33,464 bases of DNA from Chitinophaga pinensis (lineage in GTDB: Bacteria > Bacteroidota > Bacteroidia > SXHM01). How positions within the stretch are numbered: position 1 is the stretch's first letter; each line of letters begins with the position of its first letter. Of this stretch, positions 5,390 through 16,419 are shown piece after piece. Under the pieces are notes generated by a model. That model searched no databases and was not told the origin of the DNA. It saw nothing but the letters and a program-made list of their open reading frames with translations. A program made the translations under genes and the position numbers. Location: NCBI GenBank assembly GCA_945870105.1, contig CAMBRL010000021.1, forward strand, positions 1 to 33,464, in the 5' to 3' direction.

Positions 5390-6184
5390 TTATTTTTTGA
5401 ACTCACCAAATGTGTTATCAAAATTTACCTGATAGCTTCCTTTGTCAAGTTTAGAAACATCAACGCTTTTGTCAATACCTTTCTGAACAATGTTGCCGTA
5501 GGCATTGTAAATCTCGTACATGGTTTTGTCAGAGAAAGAAATGCTGGTGCTTACTTTTTTACCCGCATCATTAAAAGTTACAGGAGGCAACGGGCTTTTG
5601 TATTTTGTATCAATTGAATACCGTGGTTTTCCGCTTGCATCAACTTGTTTCAGGCGGAATTTGTTTTCACCGGAGTGAATAGTTCCAATCTGAAATTCAT
5701 ATTTGTTCAAATCAGGAGAACCTTTTCCCTGAACGGTTCCAACATCCACCCATTTGTTCCAGCGGAATTGTTCAACAGTGTAAGGCAGACTTCCTGTTTC
5801 GTTTTTAGTGTTGAATATTAATACACCTTCTTTGCTTACTGCTAATGCATCGATATCAAATGTTGCCATTGGCTTCAGCACTTCGGCATTCAGCACTTTT
5901 GGTTTGCAGTCATCTTTATATTTTATTTTCACTTCTACTTTTGAACCTAAAGCCAATTGAAAAAACGAAAAATCAATTTCAAAAGCGCTTGAGTTTATCT
6001 CGTCTGTAGTGGTTTGGTCGTTAATGGTTACTTCATACACGCAAAAACCTACACCTGAACTGGCGAAAGGATTTTGCACATAAATATTTTTGCCCTGATA
6101 ATTTCCCTCAAGGACAATTACTCCGGCTGAAGATGATAATACTGAAAGAGCAAGAACGGCTAACAGAGAAAAGATTTTGTTCAT
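5390..6184 (-). CDS. Secreted protein with type IX secretion-like C-terminal domain
   Basis: This is a 264-residue exported protein of unknown function. The signal peptide is MNKIFSLLAVLALSVLSSSA-G. The middle contains beta-rich segments (NYQGKNIYVQNPF, KVEVKIKYKDDCKP, PYTVEQFRWNKWVDVG) without a catalytic signature. The C-terminal ~70 residues (SISFSDKTMYEIYNAYGNIV, VDVSKLDKGSYQVNFDN) have the pattern of a T9SS sorting domain: 'x-YxIYNxxGxxVxxG...x-x-LxxGxYxVxF'. The end EFKK gives the usual basic tail. The product is thus probably carried across the outer membrane by the Por machinery. A good promoter lies about 40 bp upstream of the ATG and a terminator follows. Confidence 0.8.
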   Translation of the reverse strand: MNKIFSLLAVLALSVLSSSAGVIVLEGNYQGKNIYVQNPFASSGVGFCVYEVTINDQTTTDEINSSAFEIDFSFFQLALGSKVEVKIKYKDDCKPKVLNAEVLKPMATFDIDALAVSKEGVLIFNTKNETGSLPYTVEQFRWNKWVDVGTVQGKGSPDLNKYEFQIGTIHSGENKFRLKQVDASGKPRYSIDTKYKSPLPPVTFNDAGKKVSTSISFSDKTMYEIYNAYGNIVQKGIDKSVDVSKLDKGSYQVNFDNTFGEFKK

Positions 6185-6224
6185 GGTATTAAATTGTTCT
6201 GTTTGTTTTTATGTTTAAGCAATG

Positions 6225-6254
6225 CAAATATACTAAAGTCCTTAAATTCTTCAA
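6225..6254 (-). promoter_or_regulatory. Promoter of the secreted protein gene
   Basis: TTG (6254-6252), a 19-bp spacer and TATATTTG (6232-6225) match the Bacteroidota pattern; the start codon is 40 bp downstream of the -7 box. Confidence 0.6.
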
Positions 6255-6351
6255 TAAATTTGATGAACTACCAAGGAAACGGGTGTTTTACCTTAAATCC
6301 TTAAAAAAGTTATAAAATAGGATGAAAAAAACAGAAACCGTTGGAAATGAG

Positions 6352-8561
<2,210 letters not shown>

Positions 8562-8590
8562 TTAAAGCATTTTTACAGTCCTGATTCTTT

Positions 8591-9457
8591 ATGTTTCCCG
8601 AAACAAAAAATATCCCGCTCCAAAAAATTGAAGCTGCTTTTTTGAAAGAAAAAGAAATCAGTCTTTATGTGTTAAGACTTGATTTAGTTCACCCTCATAT
8701 CAGCGGCAACAAGTGGTTTAAACTGAGATACAATCTGGAAGAAGCACGAAAACAAGGGAAGAAAACGCTCGTAACTTTTGGCGGAGCCTATTCCAATCAC
8801 ATTATTGCAACAGCAGCAGCCGGAAAAGAATTTGGTTTTAAAACGATAGGAATAATCAGAGGAGAGGAATTAAATGAAAATGATAACTCCGTTTTGCAGT
8901 TTGCAAAATATTGTGGGATGGAATTGCGGTTTGTGTCAAGAGAAGAATATCGTAAAAAGGAGTTCAATATTAAGGATGAATATTATCTGATTCCAGAAGG
9001 CGGAACAAATGATTTGGCAGTAAAGGGATGCTCTGAAATTATTTCATTGATTGATATTCCGTTTGATTATATCTCTTGCGCAGTTGGCACAGGCGGAACC
9101 ATTGCAGGAATTATTTCATCGTTGAATGAGAATCAAAAAGCAATTGGTTTTCCGGTTTTGAAAGGAGGGGAGTTTTTGACAAATGAAATTGAAAAGTTAG
9201 TGCCATCAAAAACAAATTTTGAATTACAAACGGAATATCATTTCGGAGGCTATGCAAAAAAGAATGAAGAACTTCTCAACTTTATTTTTGATTTTAAATC
9301 AAACCACAATAATCAACTTGATTTTGTTTACACCGGAAAAATGATGTTCGGAATTTTTGACTTGATTAAGAAAAATTATTTCCCTAAAGATGCAACTATT
9401 GTTGCTGTGCACACAGGCGGTTTATTTCAGTTCGCAGATAGCGAGCCAGGCCATTAA
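8591..9457 (+). CDS. PLP-dependent ACC deaminase / D-cysteine desulfhydrase family protein
   Basis: This is a fold-type II PLP enzyme of 288 residues. The PLP lysine is in HPHISGNKWFKLRYNLEEA, the substrate-carboxylate loop is TFGGAYSNHIIATAAAGKEFG, and the phosphate-binding loop is AVGTGGTIAGII. The C-terminal HTGGLFQF is the family's closing motif. Members annotated as 1-aminocyclopropane-1-carboxylate deaminase often act as D-cysteine desulfhydrase; I cannot separate these from sequence by eye. The protein is shorter than the ~330-residue characterised enzymes. Its last 12 codons (36 bp, including the stop) overlap the convergent M20 gene, so the end FADSEPGH is a read-through of that gene's complement. 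Confidence 0.85.
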   Translation: MFPETKNIPLQKIEAAFLKEKEISLYVLRLDLVHPHISGNKWFKLRYNLEEARKQGKKTLVTFGGAYSNHIIATAAAGKEFGFKTIGIIRGEELNENDNSVLQFAKYCGMELRFVSREEYRKKEFNIKDEYYLIPEGGTNDLAVKGCSEIISLIDIPFDYISCAVGTGGTIAGIISSLNENQKAIGFPVLKGGEFLTNEIEKLVPSKTNFELQTEYHFGGYAKKNEELLNFIFDFKSNHNNQLDFVYTGKMMFGIFDLIKKNYFPKDATIVAVHTGGLFQFADSEPGH

Positions 9458-10612
9458 ACCCATTCCTGTTTTCAGCGCTTCTTCATCAATATCAAATGTT
9501 GAAGTATGCACTCCGCTGGTGATACCTAGTTTTTTATTTCCTGTTCCGAGGCGGTAGAAACAAGCAGGAATGTGTTGCGAATAAAAAGCAAAATCTTCTG
9601 CGGTCATTCGCAAGTCAAGCAATTCTACATTTTCTTCTCCTAAAAATTCTTTTGCGTTTGCAATTGCATTTTTGGTCAGCGTTTCGTCATTCACTAAAAA
9701 AGGATAGCCCTTCATAATGTTGAATTCTCCACTTCCTCCGTTTTCCACAAAAACTTTTGCAGCAATATCTTTCATTTTTTCGTGTGCCTCTTCCCGCCAT
9801 TTCTCGTCCATCGTGCGAAAAGTTCCTTCAATCTTCACTTCATCAGGAATTACATTGGTAGCACCCATTCCTGTGATTTTACCAAAAGCAAGAACAGTTG
9901 GAATATTAGGAATGGTTCGAGTTTTCTCATCCATGAATTCAGATTGTAGCGCAACCAAAACTTTTGAAGCAATCAGTAATGGATTAACATAATTTGCAGG
10001 CATGGCCGCGTGCCCGCCTTTGCCTTTAACGGTGATGTAAATTTCATCTGTGGATGCCATATACATTCCCGGACGGAAACCCACTTTACCTGTTTCCATA
10101 CTTGGAAAAACATGCTGTGCAAAAATGCTTTCCGGTTTTGGATTCTGAAGCACACCCGAATTAATCATAAGTGATGCGCCACCCGGAAGTTTTTCTTCTC
10201 CCGGTTGAAAAATAAGCTTCACCGTTCCTTCAAATTCGTTCTTCAATTCGTTCAGGATTTTTGCAGCGCCCAGTAATGAAGAGGTATGCACATCATGTCC
10301 GCAGGCATGCATCACGCCAATGTTCTTAGAAATGTATTCTTTGTTATTTTCTTCTTTTATAGGCAATGCATCTAAATCTGCACGCAGCGCAATTGTTTTT
10401 TTTGTAGAATTTTTTCCTTCAATCAGTGCAACAATTCCCGTTTTTACAATTCCGTTTTTATAAGGAATCCCCCATTCATCTAATTTGGAACAGACAAAAG
10501 CAGAGGTGTTGTATTCTTCAAAAGATAACTCAGGGTTGGCGTGCAAGTGTCTGCGAAGCGCGACAACTTCACTGAAATATTTATCGGAAAGTGATTTAAT
10601 TTTTTCTTTCAC
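9422..10612 (-). CDS. M20 family amidohydrolase
   Basis: This is a metal-dependent amidohydrolase of 396 residues, of the N-acyl-amino-acid / hippurate hydrolase / IAA-amino-acid hydrolase type (M20D). The metal ligands lie in MHACGHDVHTSSLLGAA and the catalytic Glu pair in IFQPGEEKLPGGA. The dimerisation-domain signature is KGKGGHAAMPA, the second-domain His is near GVHTSTFDIDEEAL, and VLAFGKITGMGATNVIPDEV is the usual linker strand. No signal peptide is seen, so it is cytosolic. The start is GTG at 10612, 4 bp after the stop of the TSUP permease gene upstream; no ATG fits. It forms the end of a leftward run with the permease and the large outer-membrane protein, but a shared function is not obvious. 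Confidence 0.93.
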   Translation of the reverse strand: MKEKIKSLSDKYFSEVVALRRHLHANPELSFEEYNTSAFVCSKLDEWGIPYKNGIVKTGIVALIEGKNSTKKTIALRADLDALPIKEENNKEYISKNIGVMHACGHDVHTSSLLGAAKILNELKNEFEGTVKLIFQPGEEKLPGGASLMINSGVLQNPKPESIFAQHVFPSMETGKVGFRPGMYMASTDEIYITVKGKGGHAAMPANYVNPLLIASKVLVALQSEFMDEKTRTIPNIPTVLAFGKITGMGATNVIPDEVKIEGTFRTMDEKWREEAHEKMKDIAAKVFVENGGSGEFNIMKGYPFLVNDETLTKNAIANAKEFLGEENVELLDLRMTAEDFAFYSQHIPACFYRLGTGNKKLGITSGVHTSTFDIDEEALKTGMGLMAWLAICELK

Positions 10613-10616
10613 CGGA

Positions 10617-11024
10617 TTATTTTCCGAACAAAAATTTCAATGCAACAAGAATCATAAAAACTGCAAAAACCTTTTTTACAATATTTTGGTCGATACCAAT
10701 TGCAATTTTTGAACCTAGAAAGGCCCCCAAAATAAATGCAATGCCTATTACAAACGCTGCATGAAAGCTGATGTGTCCGGCTTTGTAATAATTCATCACC
10801 GCTAACACTCCAACGGGTAGCATCAGAAGTGCCAGACTTGTTCCCTGTGCAGTATGTTGCGAAAATCCGAGAAATATAATCAAGCCCGGAACAATAATTA
10901 TTCCTCCACCAACACCTACAAATCCACTAAGTAAACCGGCACACAAGCCGATTGTAAGCAATATCAGAACAGTATTTACGTCCATAGTTTTGAATGATAA
11001 ATTTTTTTCGTTCAGTTTTTTCAT
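10617..11024 (-). CDS. Half-size TauE/SafE (TSUP) family permease
   Basis: This is an inner-membrane protein of 135 residues with about four hydrophobic segments. It carries the family motif GLLSGFVGVGGGIIIVPGL, then HTAQGTSLALLMLPVGVLAV and FILGAFLGSKIAIG. Typical TSUP proteins have two such halves (~250 residues); this is a single half and presumably acts as a dimer. Relatives are annotated as sulfite or organosulfonate exporters, but the substrate cannot be inferred here. Two ATGs are possible: 11024, 1 bp after the upstream stop (TAAGATG), or 10985 (MDVNTVL), just before the first membrane segment. The first is listed because it fits coupled translation; the second is equally plausible for the fold. 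Confidence 0.85.
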   Translation of the reverse strand: MKKLNEKNLSFKTMDVNTVLILLTIGLCAGLLSGFVGVGGGIIIVPGLIIFLGFSQHTAQGTSLALLMLPVGVLAVMNYYKAGHISFHAAFVIGIAFILGAFLGSKIAIGIDQNIVKKVFAVFMILVALKFLFGK

Positions 11025-11025
11025 C

Positions 11026-14000
11026 TTAAAAATCCAAGCTCAGTGAAACATATAATAACGGTTTCAATACTCTGCCATCTTCTATTCCCCAGGCATAATC
11101 TGCGCGGATAAAATAGCCGAGAATTCGGCTGCGCACTCCAAATCCATAACCGCCAACAATGGGCTCTTTACTGTTTTTAATTTTGATGGTAATGTTTCCT
11201 GATTGAATGGTTTGTGTGTTCAAAAAATTGTCTTCAGAATACGGAGAAGGACCAGTCCATGCAGTTCCAATATCGCCAAAAGCAACCACCTGAAAATTGG
11301 TAAGAAAATCAGATTTTAACGGGCGGTTCATAATGTATTTGAAAAGCGGAACTCTCAACTCACTGTTGAATAAAGCAAAGCTGTTTCCATTTCTCGCATT
11401 CTGATAAAAACCGCGCATATTGGTGGCTACAGTCTGGTATTGATAATTCTGCGTGTAATCAATAGCTGTTGAGTTATCAAATTTTGGAACAAACCAGTTG
11501 TCAACTCCCCCAAGGTAGTAAATCAGTTTCTCCGTTCCGAAAGAAGTGCTTGCTGCAAAACGGTTTGCCCAAATCAAATCACGATGAATTTTTTTATAAT
11601 GGCGAATATCCAGTCCTATTACAAAAAAGCGCGCAGCTTTCTTATCAACATGCTGATAATATTCTCCAAAAATTTTGTAGCGCCAGCCGTTGTATAAATT
11701 CAATCCGCGGTTTACGGTGTTATCAAAAACATATTCCATTTTCAAACCACCCAAATAATTATTACGGTTTTTCTCTTGCAGATTGCTAAGATCTGTGCTA
11801 AGGTTTACTTCCTGGTCTGTCCGTCCAATTAGGCTTCCGCGCAATGAAGCCACTTCGCTAAAAGGATATTTAAGAGAATAAGTGAGCGTGTGGGTGTGAA
11901 CTTTGATTGCTGATACTTCCACAATATTTAAAAAGCTCTGACGGTGAAAAACAACCTGCTGGTCAACACGGTGTTTAAAATTCTGGTAGCTCAAAAAATA
12001 CTCGTTGCTGTTCAGATTTCCTGCAAAGCGGAAGCCGCCAACAATTTTATAATCTTCCATCACATCACTAATTCCGATTTTGAAAAGTCCATTGATGCCA
12101 GGGTTGAAAAACACTGCGCCACCACCCGTAAATTTCTGATAAGATGAATTAATGAAGTTGTTGTTAAGCTGCGTAACAACATAATCTGTGTAAAATGCCA
12201 CATCGTAATTTCTCAATTTAGGAAGTGTGAATTCTTTTTCTTTGTCTGGCAAAACCTCTTTCCCGTTTTCGAACTGTCGCACTTTTGTTTCCCCATTTGC
12301 GGCAATGTTTGTTTCGGTTTGTCTTACCTGTTTATCTTGTTTGTCGTTACGATTTTCGCCTTCAAACGTGTAGTTGTTGATGTCAATTTTCCCGGGAGGT
12401 GTTGCTTGTTCTTCTTGCTTTGGAACAGAAATCAGGGCATTTCTCGATCGTGGAATTCCATTGGCAGCATTGACATTTTCTTCTTCCTGTTTGTTTGATT
12501 TTTGTTCGGTGCGGAATTGAGAATCCTTCAGCTCAATGTTTTTATTTGCACTTTCTGCAAGCACCGAACGCTGATACATGTAATACTTCCCTTCGTTGAA
12601 AATTATCTCTGAAACTTTACCTGATTTTGGCTGAACATCTTGTTGGATAATGTTGCGAGGATAGTTTGTTACAGGAAATGAGGTTGCGATATAACTATAG
12701 TGGGCGATGGTGTCCACATAGCTTATAATGCTGTCCATTTTTGCCAGAAAACGGTTATTCACACCATTTGCATCGCTGAGGTAAGCAATGTGTGCGCTAT
12801 CAAATTGAGCTGGCTGAGTTTCATTGATATTTGCAGTATGCGTAATGCGCTTTAAAAGCTGTGATTTGGTTTTGTAGTTGTAAACGTAAATATCTGTTGA
12901 AGCATCTTTTGGCAACATGCTGCTTTCATTCAGTTTAATAGTATCGTTATTTCTGTTGGAAGCAAAAACAACTTCGCGTGATTTATTGATGAAGCGAGGA
13001 TTCAAATCATCCCAGACATCTTTCGTTACCTGATGATAAGTATTAGCAGCAAGGTTGTAAACAAAAATATCACTTTGCCCGAACTGCACGGCTGACATGG
13101 CTAATTCTTTTCCGTCATCGGAATAAGAGAAGTCAAGTATTTTTTCAAAGTTGAAAAGCGGACGTTTGGTTTTTTTCTTCGTTTGAAGATTATAAAGCGT
13201 GAGCATAATTTTTCCACGGTGTTCCGTAATCATCGAGAATAATTGTGATGAAGGATGCCATGCCAAAAGTGGAATTGAATAATCTGTTTTCTGTTCCAGC
13301 TTATGCCCGATGCGGATAATTTTCTTCTTTTTTCCGGTCTGAGTATTCTGCATCCACACACGGTATTTCCCCCATTCGTTTCCTGCAAAAATATTGTAGC
13401 GCCCGTCAGGGCTTGCTTTCAATTGTGAGTACACCATATTTGGCTTGGACTTCTTCAATAAAGGATCTTCTTTAGGCAGAGAAAGATTCTTGCTTCGTTC
13501 GTAATATAATTTATCATAATAGGCAACCCATTCATACGTTAGATTTTTCAGTGAAACGCCCAATACAAAAAGAAAACCGCTGTCAATATTTCGGCTTATT
13601 TTAGTCATGTAGAGAATGTTGGAGATTACTTGTTTGCCATACGTTTCGGAAACATAGCGCCAGATAGAATGCCCCGCGTAACGAGCATCATCACCTGTAA
13701 GACGATTGAATTTCTCATATTTCTTGCTAAGAATTCCGTCTTTTACATGGTTCTCAATTTCTGCATCCCAATCGTTTGACATGTAGGAAATCAAACCTTG
13801 TGTGTACCACTCAGGAAGGTTGAGCAGCGTTGAATTGCGCACCACATCTTTGATGTTCCCGCCATACATCATCTGGTCAAGCATCACTTTGGTAATACCG
13901 GCTTTTATTTGTCGTTCAAGATCGCGGTGGTCGCCATTGAAATACAGCACCACTTTGGTTCCTACAATAAAAGTTACTCCACCAACATTATACTGTTGAT

Positions 14001-14337
14001 CCGTTTCTAATCCGATATTGCTTTCTTTTAAATCAGAAAACTTGTTGAAGATGATGAACTGAATTCTGTCGTCAAGTGTGTAATCAAAAACCTTTTCAAT
14101 CTCACCGATTTGTTTGGTGGCGTAGCGAGCGGTGTAATTGCTCAGTTCTTTTCCGCCTAAATAAAAGTAAGTATCAAACTTTTCAAAACGGTAAAAAGAC
14201 CAAAAGCGGTCTTTCATATTTTTGTATTGCACACGGTTTTTGCCGAAGGGCATTTGCAAGCCGTTATAGAATTGAGCGTCAGCAATTCCTGCAACCAGAA
14301 CCAAACAACAAATAATACTAAATCTGAAACCTCGCAT
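11026..14337 (-). CDS. Large outer-membrane protein: peptidase-like, beta-propeller and barrel domains
   Basis: This is a 1103-residue exported protein. It has a signal peptide (MRGFRFSIICCLVLVAGIADA-Q). Residues about 25-280 resemble an M1-like/peptidase-MA domain, with LPEWYTQGLISYMSNDWDAE being the segment that follows the zinc helix in active enzymes. The expected HExxH is absent: the corresponding helix reads IKAGITKVMLDQMM. Residues about 295-560 hold PD40/TolB-like propeller blades (SPDGRYNIFAGNEWGKYRVW, YSDDGKELAMSAVQFG). A charged, low-complexity linker (about 610-715) follows, and then a beta-barrel resembling BamA/surface-antigen domains ends at LYVSLSLDF. The track starts at TTG 14352; the ATG at 14337 directly opens the signal peptide and was chosen. 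It is probably a surface or periplasmic protein-handling protein of the outer membrane; its function is unknown. Confidence 0.75.
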   Translation of the reverse strand: MRGFRFSIICCLVLVAGIADAQFYNGLQMPFGKNRVQYKNMKDRFWSFYRFEKFDTYFYLGGKELSNYTARYATKQIGEIEKVFDYTLDDRIQFIIFNKFSDLKESNIGLETDQQYNVGGVTFIVGTKVVLYFNGDHRDLERQIKAGITKVMLDQMMYGGNIKDVVRNSTLLNLPEWYTQGLISYMSNDWDAEIENHVKDGILSKKYEKFNRLTGDDARYAGHSIWRYVSETYGKQVISNILYMTKISRNIDSGFLFVLGVSLKNLTYEWVAYYDKLYYERSKNLSLPKEDPLLKKSKPNMVYSQLKASPDGRYNIFAGNEWGKYRVWMQNTQTGKKKKIIRIGHKLEQKTDYSIPLLAWHPSSQLFSMITEHRGKIMLTLYNLQTKKKTKRPLFNFEKILDFSYSDDGKELAMSAVQFGQSDIFVYNLAANTYHQVTKDVWDDLNPRFINKSREVVFASNRNNDTIKLNESSMLPKDASTDIYVYNYKTKSQLLKRITHTANINETQPAQFDSAHIAYLSDANGVNNRFLAKMDSIISYVDTIAHYSYIATSFPVTNYPRNIIQQDVQPKSGKVSEIIFNEGKYYMYQRSVLAESANKNIELKDSQFRTEQKSNKQEEENVNAANGIPRSRNALISVPKQEEQATPPGKIDINNYTFEGENRNDKQDKQVRQTETNIAANGETKVRQFENGKEVLPDKEKEFTLPKLRNYDVAFYTDYVVTQLNNNFINSSYQKFTGGGAVFFNPGINGLFKIGISDVMEDYKIVGGFRFAGNLNSNEYFLSYQNFKHRVDQQVVFHRQSFLNIVEVSAIKVHTHTLTYSLKYPFSEVASLRGSLIGRTDQEVNLSTDLSNLQEKNRNNYLGGLKMEYVFDNTVNRGLNLYNGWRYKIFGEYYQHVDKKAARFFVIGLDIRHYKKIHRDLIWANRFAASTSFGTEKLIYYLGGVDNWFVPKFDNSTAIDYTQNYQYQTVATNMRGFYQNARNGNSFALFNSELRVPLFKYIMNRPLKSDFLTNFQVVAFGDIGTAWTGPSPYSEDNFLNTQTIQSGNITIKIKNSKEPIVGGYGFGVRSRILGYFIRADYAWGIEDGRVLKPLLYVSLSLDF

Positions 14338-14396
14338 CAACACAATTTTCAAAAAAGAAATTAAAGGTAATACTTTATGAGGAAATAATCATTGAA

Positions 14397-14454
14397 CGTC
14401 ACCCTGAATTTATTTCAGGGTCTTGAGAGATGCTGAAACAAGTTCAGCATGACG
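14397..14454. repeat. Double-hairpin dispersed-type repeat
   Basis: Two adjacent hairpins, ACCCTGAA...TTCAGGGT (14401-14421) and ATGCTGAA...TTCAGCAT (14430-14450), each have 8-bp stems and 5-nt loops and are enclosed by CGTCA...TGACG. I recall this pattern as a widespread intergenic repeat in Bacteroidota and other groups. It lies between the convergent-free ends of yraN and upstream of the outer-membrane gene. Confidence 0.7.
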
Positions 14455-14458
14455 AAAT

Positions 14459-14821
14459 TTACATCACCGGATAAAACGCATCTTCAATATGTCTTACCGT
14501 ATTTTGATATTGATTTTTTACAATCGAAATAATATCAAATCGAACATCCACATCTAGGTTCTTATGAACCACATACGCATTTGCAGCTTTTATAAGGTTT
14601 TGCTGCTGTTTTTTTGAAACAAATTCTTCGGGTTCGCCCATGCTGGAATAGCTTCGGGTTTTTACTTCAGCCACAACCAACAATTTTTCTTTTTTCGCAA
14701 CAATATCCATCTCGTGCCCGCCAAAGCGAATATTCCTGCCAAGAATTTCAAAGCCCTTGCTTTTCAGCAGTTTTTCAGCTTCATCTTCGCCCTGTTTCCC
14801 GAATTCGTGATTTTCTGCCAT
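14459..14821 (-). CDS. YraN/UPF0102 family protein
   Basis: This is a 120-residue protein with a restriction-endonuclease-like fold. GKQGEDEAEKLLKSKGFEIL gives the conserved first helix and Glu, NIRFGGHEMDIVAKK the catalytic Asp, and LLVVAEVKTRS the ExK motif. RFDIISI is the closing strand. Length matches the family. The biochemical role is unsettled; a link to nucleic-acid processing is inferred from the fold. A -7 box (TATTTTTG, 14833-14826) ends 5 bp before the ATG, so the transcript would be leaderless or nearly so. It is divergent from gpmI. Confidence 0.92.
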   Translation of the reverse strand: MAENHEFGKQGEDEAEKLLKSKGFEILGRNIRFGGHEMDIVAKKEKLLVVAEVKTRSYSSMGEPEEFVSKKQQQNLIKAANAYVVHKNLDVDVRFDIISIVKNQYQNTVRHIEDAFYPVM

Positions 14822-14825
14822 GAAA

Positions 14826-14833
14826 CAAAAATA
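14826..14833 (-). promoter_or_regulatory. -7 box of yraN
   Basis: TATTTTTG on the minus strand fits TAnnTTTG and ends 5 bp before the yraN ATG. No clear -33 element is visible. Confidence 0.45.
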
Positions 14834-14861
14834 GAAATTTATAAGGCTTACTGCATTTGCT

Positions 14862-14869
14862 TACTTTTG
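14862..14869 (+). promoter_or_regulatory. -7 box of gpmI
   Basis: TACTTTTG fits TAnnTTTG. Transcription near 14873 leaves about a 14-nt leader before the ATG at 14887 and excludes the ORF-track start at 14857. Confidence 0.55.
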
Positions 14870-14886
14870 CAAACCTAATTAAAACC

Positions 14887-16413
14887 ATGCCTGCAAAAAA
14901 GAAACTCGCCCTCCTGATTTTAGATGGTTGGGGTAAAGGCGACCACTCAAAAGCTGACGCTATCTGGAATGCCAAAACTCCGTTTGTTGACGGCATGATG
15001 AAAAAATATCCCAACAGCGAACTCAAAACTTCGGCTGAAGATGTTGGTTTGCCTGCGGGACAAATGGGGAATTCTGAAGTTGGCCACTTGAACATTGGAG
15101 CTGGGCGTGTTGTTTACCAGGATCTTGTGCGAATCAATAAAGCTATTGAAGATGGAAGTCTAGCAAAAAATAAAGTGCTGAAAGAGGCATTTGATTATGC
15201 TAAGAAAAATGGGAAAGATTTGCATTTAATGGGTTTGGTTTCTGATGGAGGAGTTCACTCATTACAAGAACATTTGCATGCACTTTGCGAACTGGGAAAG
15301 AAAAAAGGTTTGAAAAATGTATTTATCCATGTCTTTACCGATGGTCGCGATACCGACCCGAAAAGTGGTTTAAAGTTTATTGAGAACTTAGAAAAAGTTT
15401 GTAAAAAAACAGGAGTAAAAATCGCAACTGTTGTTGGTCGCTACTACGCAATGGATCGCGACAAGCGCTGGGAACGCGTAAAATGGGCTTATGATTTAAT
15501 GGTGCAAGGGAAAGGTCGTCCGGCAAAAAATGCGGTGGAAGGAATAAAACGTTCTTACAAAGAAGGCGACACCGATGAATTCATAAAACCGATTCTTATC
15601 ATCAACGAAAAGTTTGAGCCTGTCGGACAAATAAAAAATGGTGATGCGGTTATCTGTTTCAATTTCCGCACTGACCGTTGCCGCGAGATTACCTTAGCGC
15701 TAACACAAAAAGATTTTCCGGAACAGGAAATGGAGAAAATAGATTTGCATTATGTAACCATGGCCCGGTATGACGATACGTTCAAAAATGTTCATGTTAT
15801 TTTTGAAAAGGATAATCTGATAAATACATTGGGCGAAGTTTTATCCAAAGTCGGGAAAACACAACTGCGCATTGCCGAAACGGAAAAATATCCTCATGTT
15901 ACGTTCTTTTTTTCGGGTGGAAGGGAAAAACCTTTTGAAGGCGAAAAACACATTATGATTCCTTCGCCAAAAGTTGCCACTTATGATTTGCAACCCGAAA
16001 TGAGCGCCAAAGAAGTTGCCAAAGCAGTAGTGGATGAAATCAATAAAACTACACCTGATTTTATTTGTCTGAACTTTGCAAATGCTGATATGGTAGGTCA
16101 TACAGGAGATTATAAAGCAATTTTAAAAGCGGTGGAAACAGTTGATAGCTGCACCAAAAAAGTGGTGGAAGCCGGATTGAAAAAAGATTATTCCTTTATA
16201 ATTATTGCCGACCATGGCAATGCCGATTTTGCTGTAAATGCAGACGGAACGCCCAATACAGCGCATACAACCAATCCTGTCCCCTGCATCTTTATTTCAA
16301 AAGGTGTAAAAAAAGTAAAGAACGGAAGACTTGCCGATATTGCTCCTACTATTCTTGAACTGATGGGAGTGAAGCAGCCGAAGGAGATGACGGGGAATAT
16401 TCTTGTTTCGTAA
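14887..16413 (+). CDS. gpmI: 2,3-bisphosphoglycerate-independent phosphoglycerate mutase
   Basis: The enzyme interconverts 3- and 2-phosphoglycerate in glycolysis/gluconeogenesis using two Mn2+. The 508-residue product from the ATG at 14887 (MPAKKKLALLILDGWG) has the alkaline-phosphatase-type metal site (LLILDGWG and later IIIADHGNADF) and the phosphorylated Ser in GNSEVGHLNIGAGR. It also has VHIFTDGRD-like HVFTDGRDTDPKSG, GRYYAMDRDKRWERVKWAYD, NFRTDRCREIT, FFFSGGREKPFEGE and NFANADMVGHTG. Length and motif order fit GpmI exactly. The track start at 14857 lies upstream of the probable transcription start, so 14887 was chosen. The next gene follows after 6 bp. Confidence 0.97.
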   Translation: MPAKKKLALLILDGWGKGDHSKADAIWNAKTPFVDGMMKKYPNSELKTSAEDVGLPAGQMGNSEVGHLNIGAGRVVYQDLVRINKAIEDGSLAKNKVLKEAFDYAKKNGKDLHLMGLVSDGGVHSLQEHLHALCELGKKKGLKNVFIHVFTDGRDTDPKSGLKFIENLEKVCKKTGVKIATVVGRYYAMDRDKRWERVKWAYDLMVQGKGRPAKNAVEGIKRSYKEGDTDEFIKPILIINEKFEPVGQIKNGDAVICFNFRTDRCREITLALTQKDFPEQEMEKIDLHYVTMARYDDTFKNVHVIFEKDNLINTLGEVLSKVGKTQLRIAETEKYPHVTFFFSGGREKPFEGEKHIMIPSPKVATYDLQPEMSAKEVAKAVVDEINKTTPDFICLNFANADMVGHTGDYKAILKAVETVDSCTKKVVEAGLKKDYSFIIIADHGNADFAVNADGTPNTAHTTNPVPCIFISKGVKKVKNGRLADIAPTILELMGVKQPKEMTGNILVS

Positions 16414-16419
16414 TCTCCG

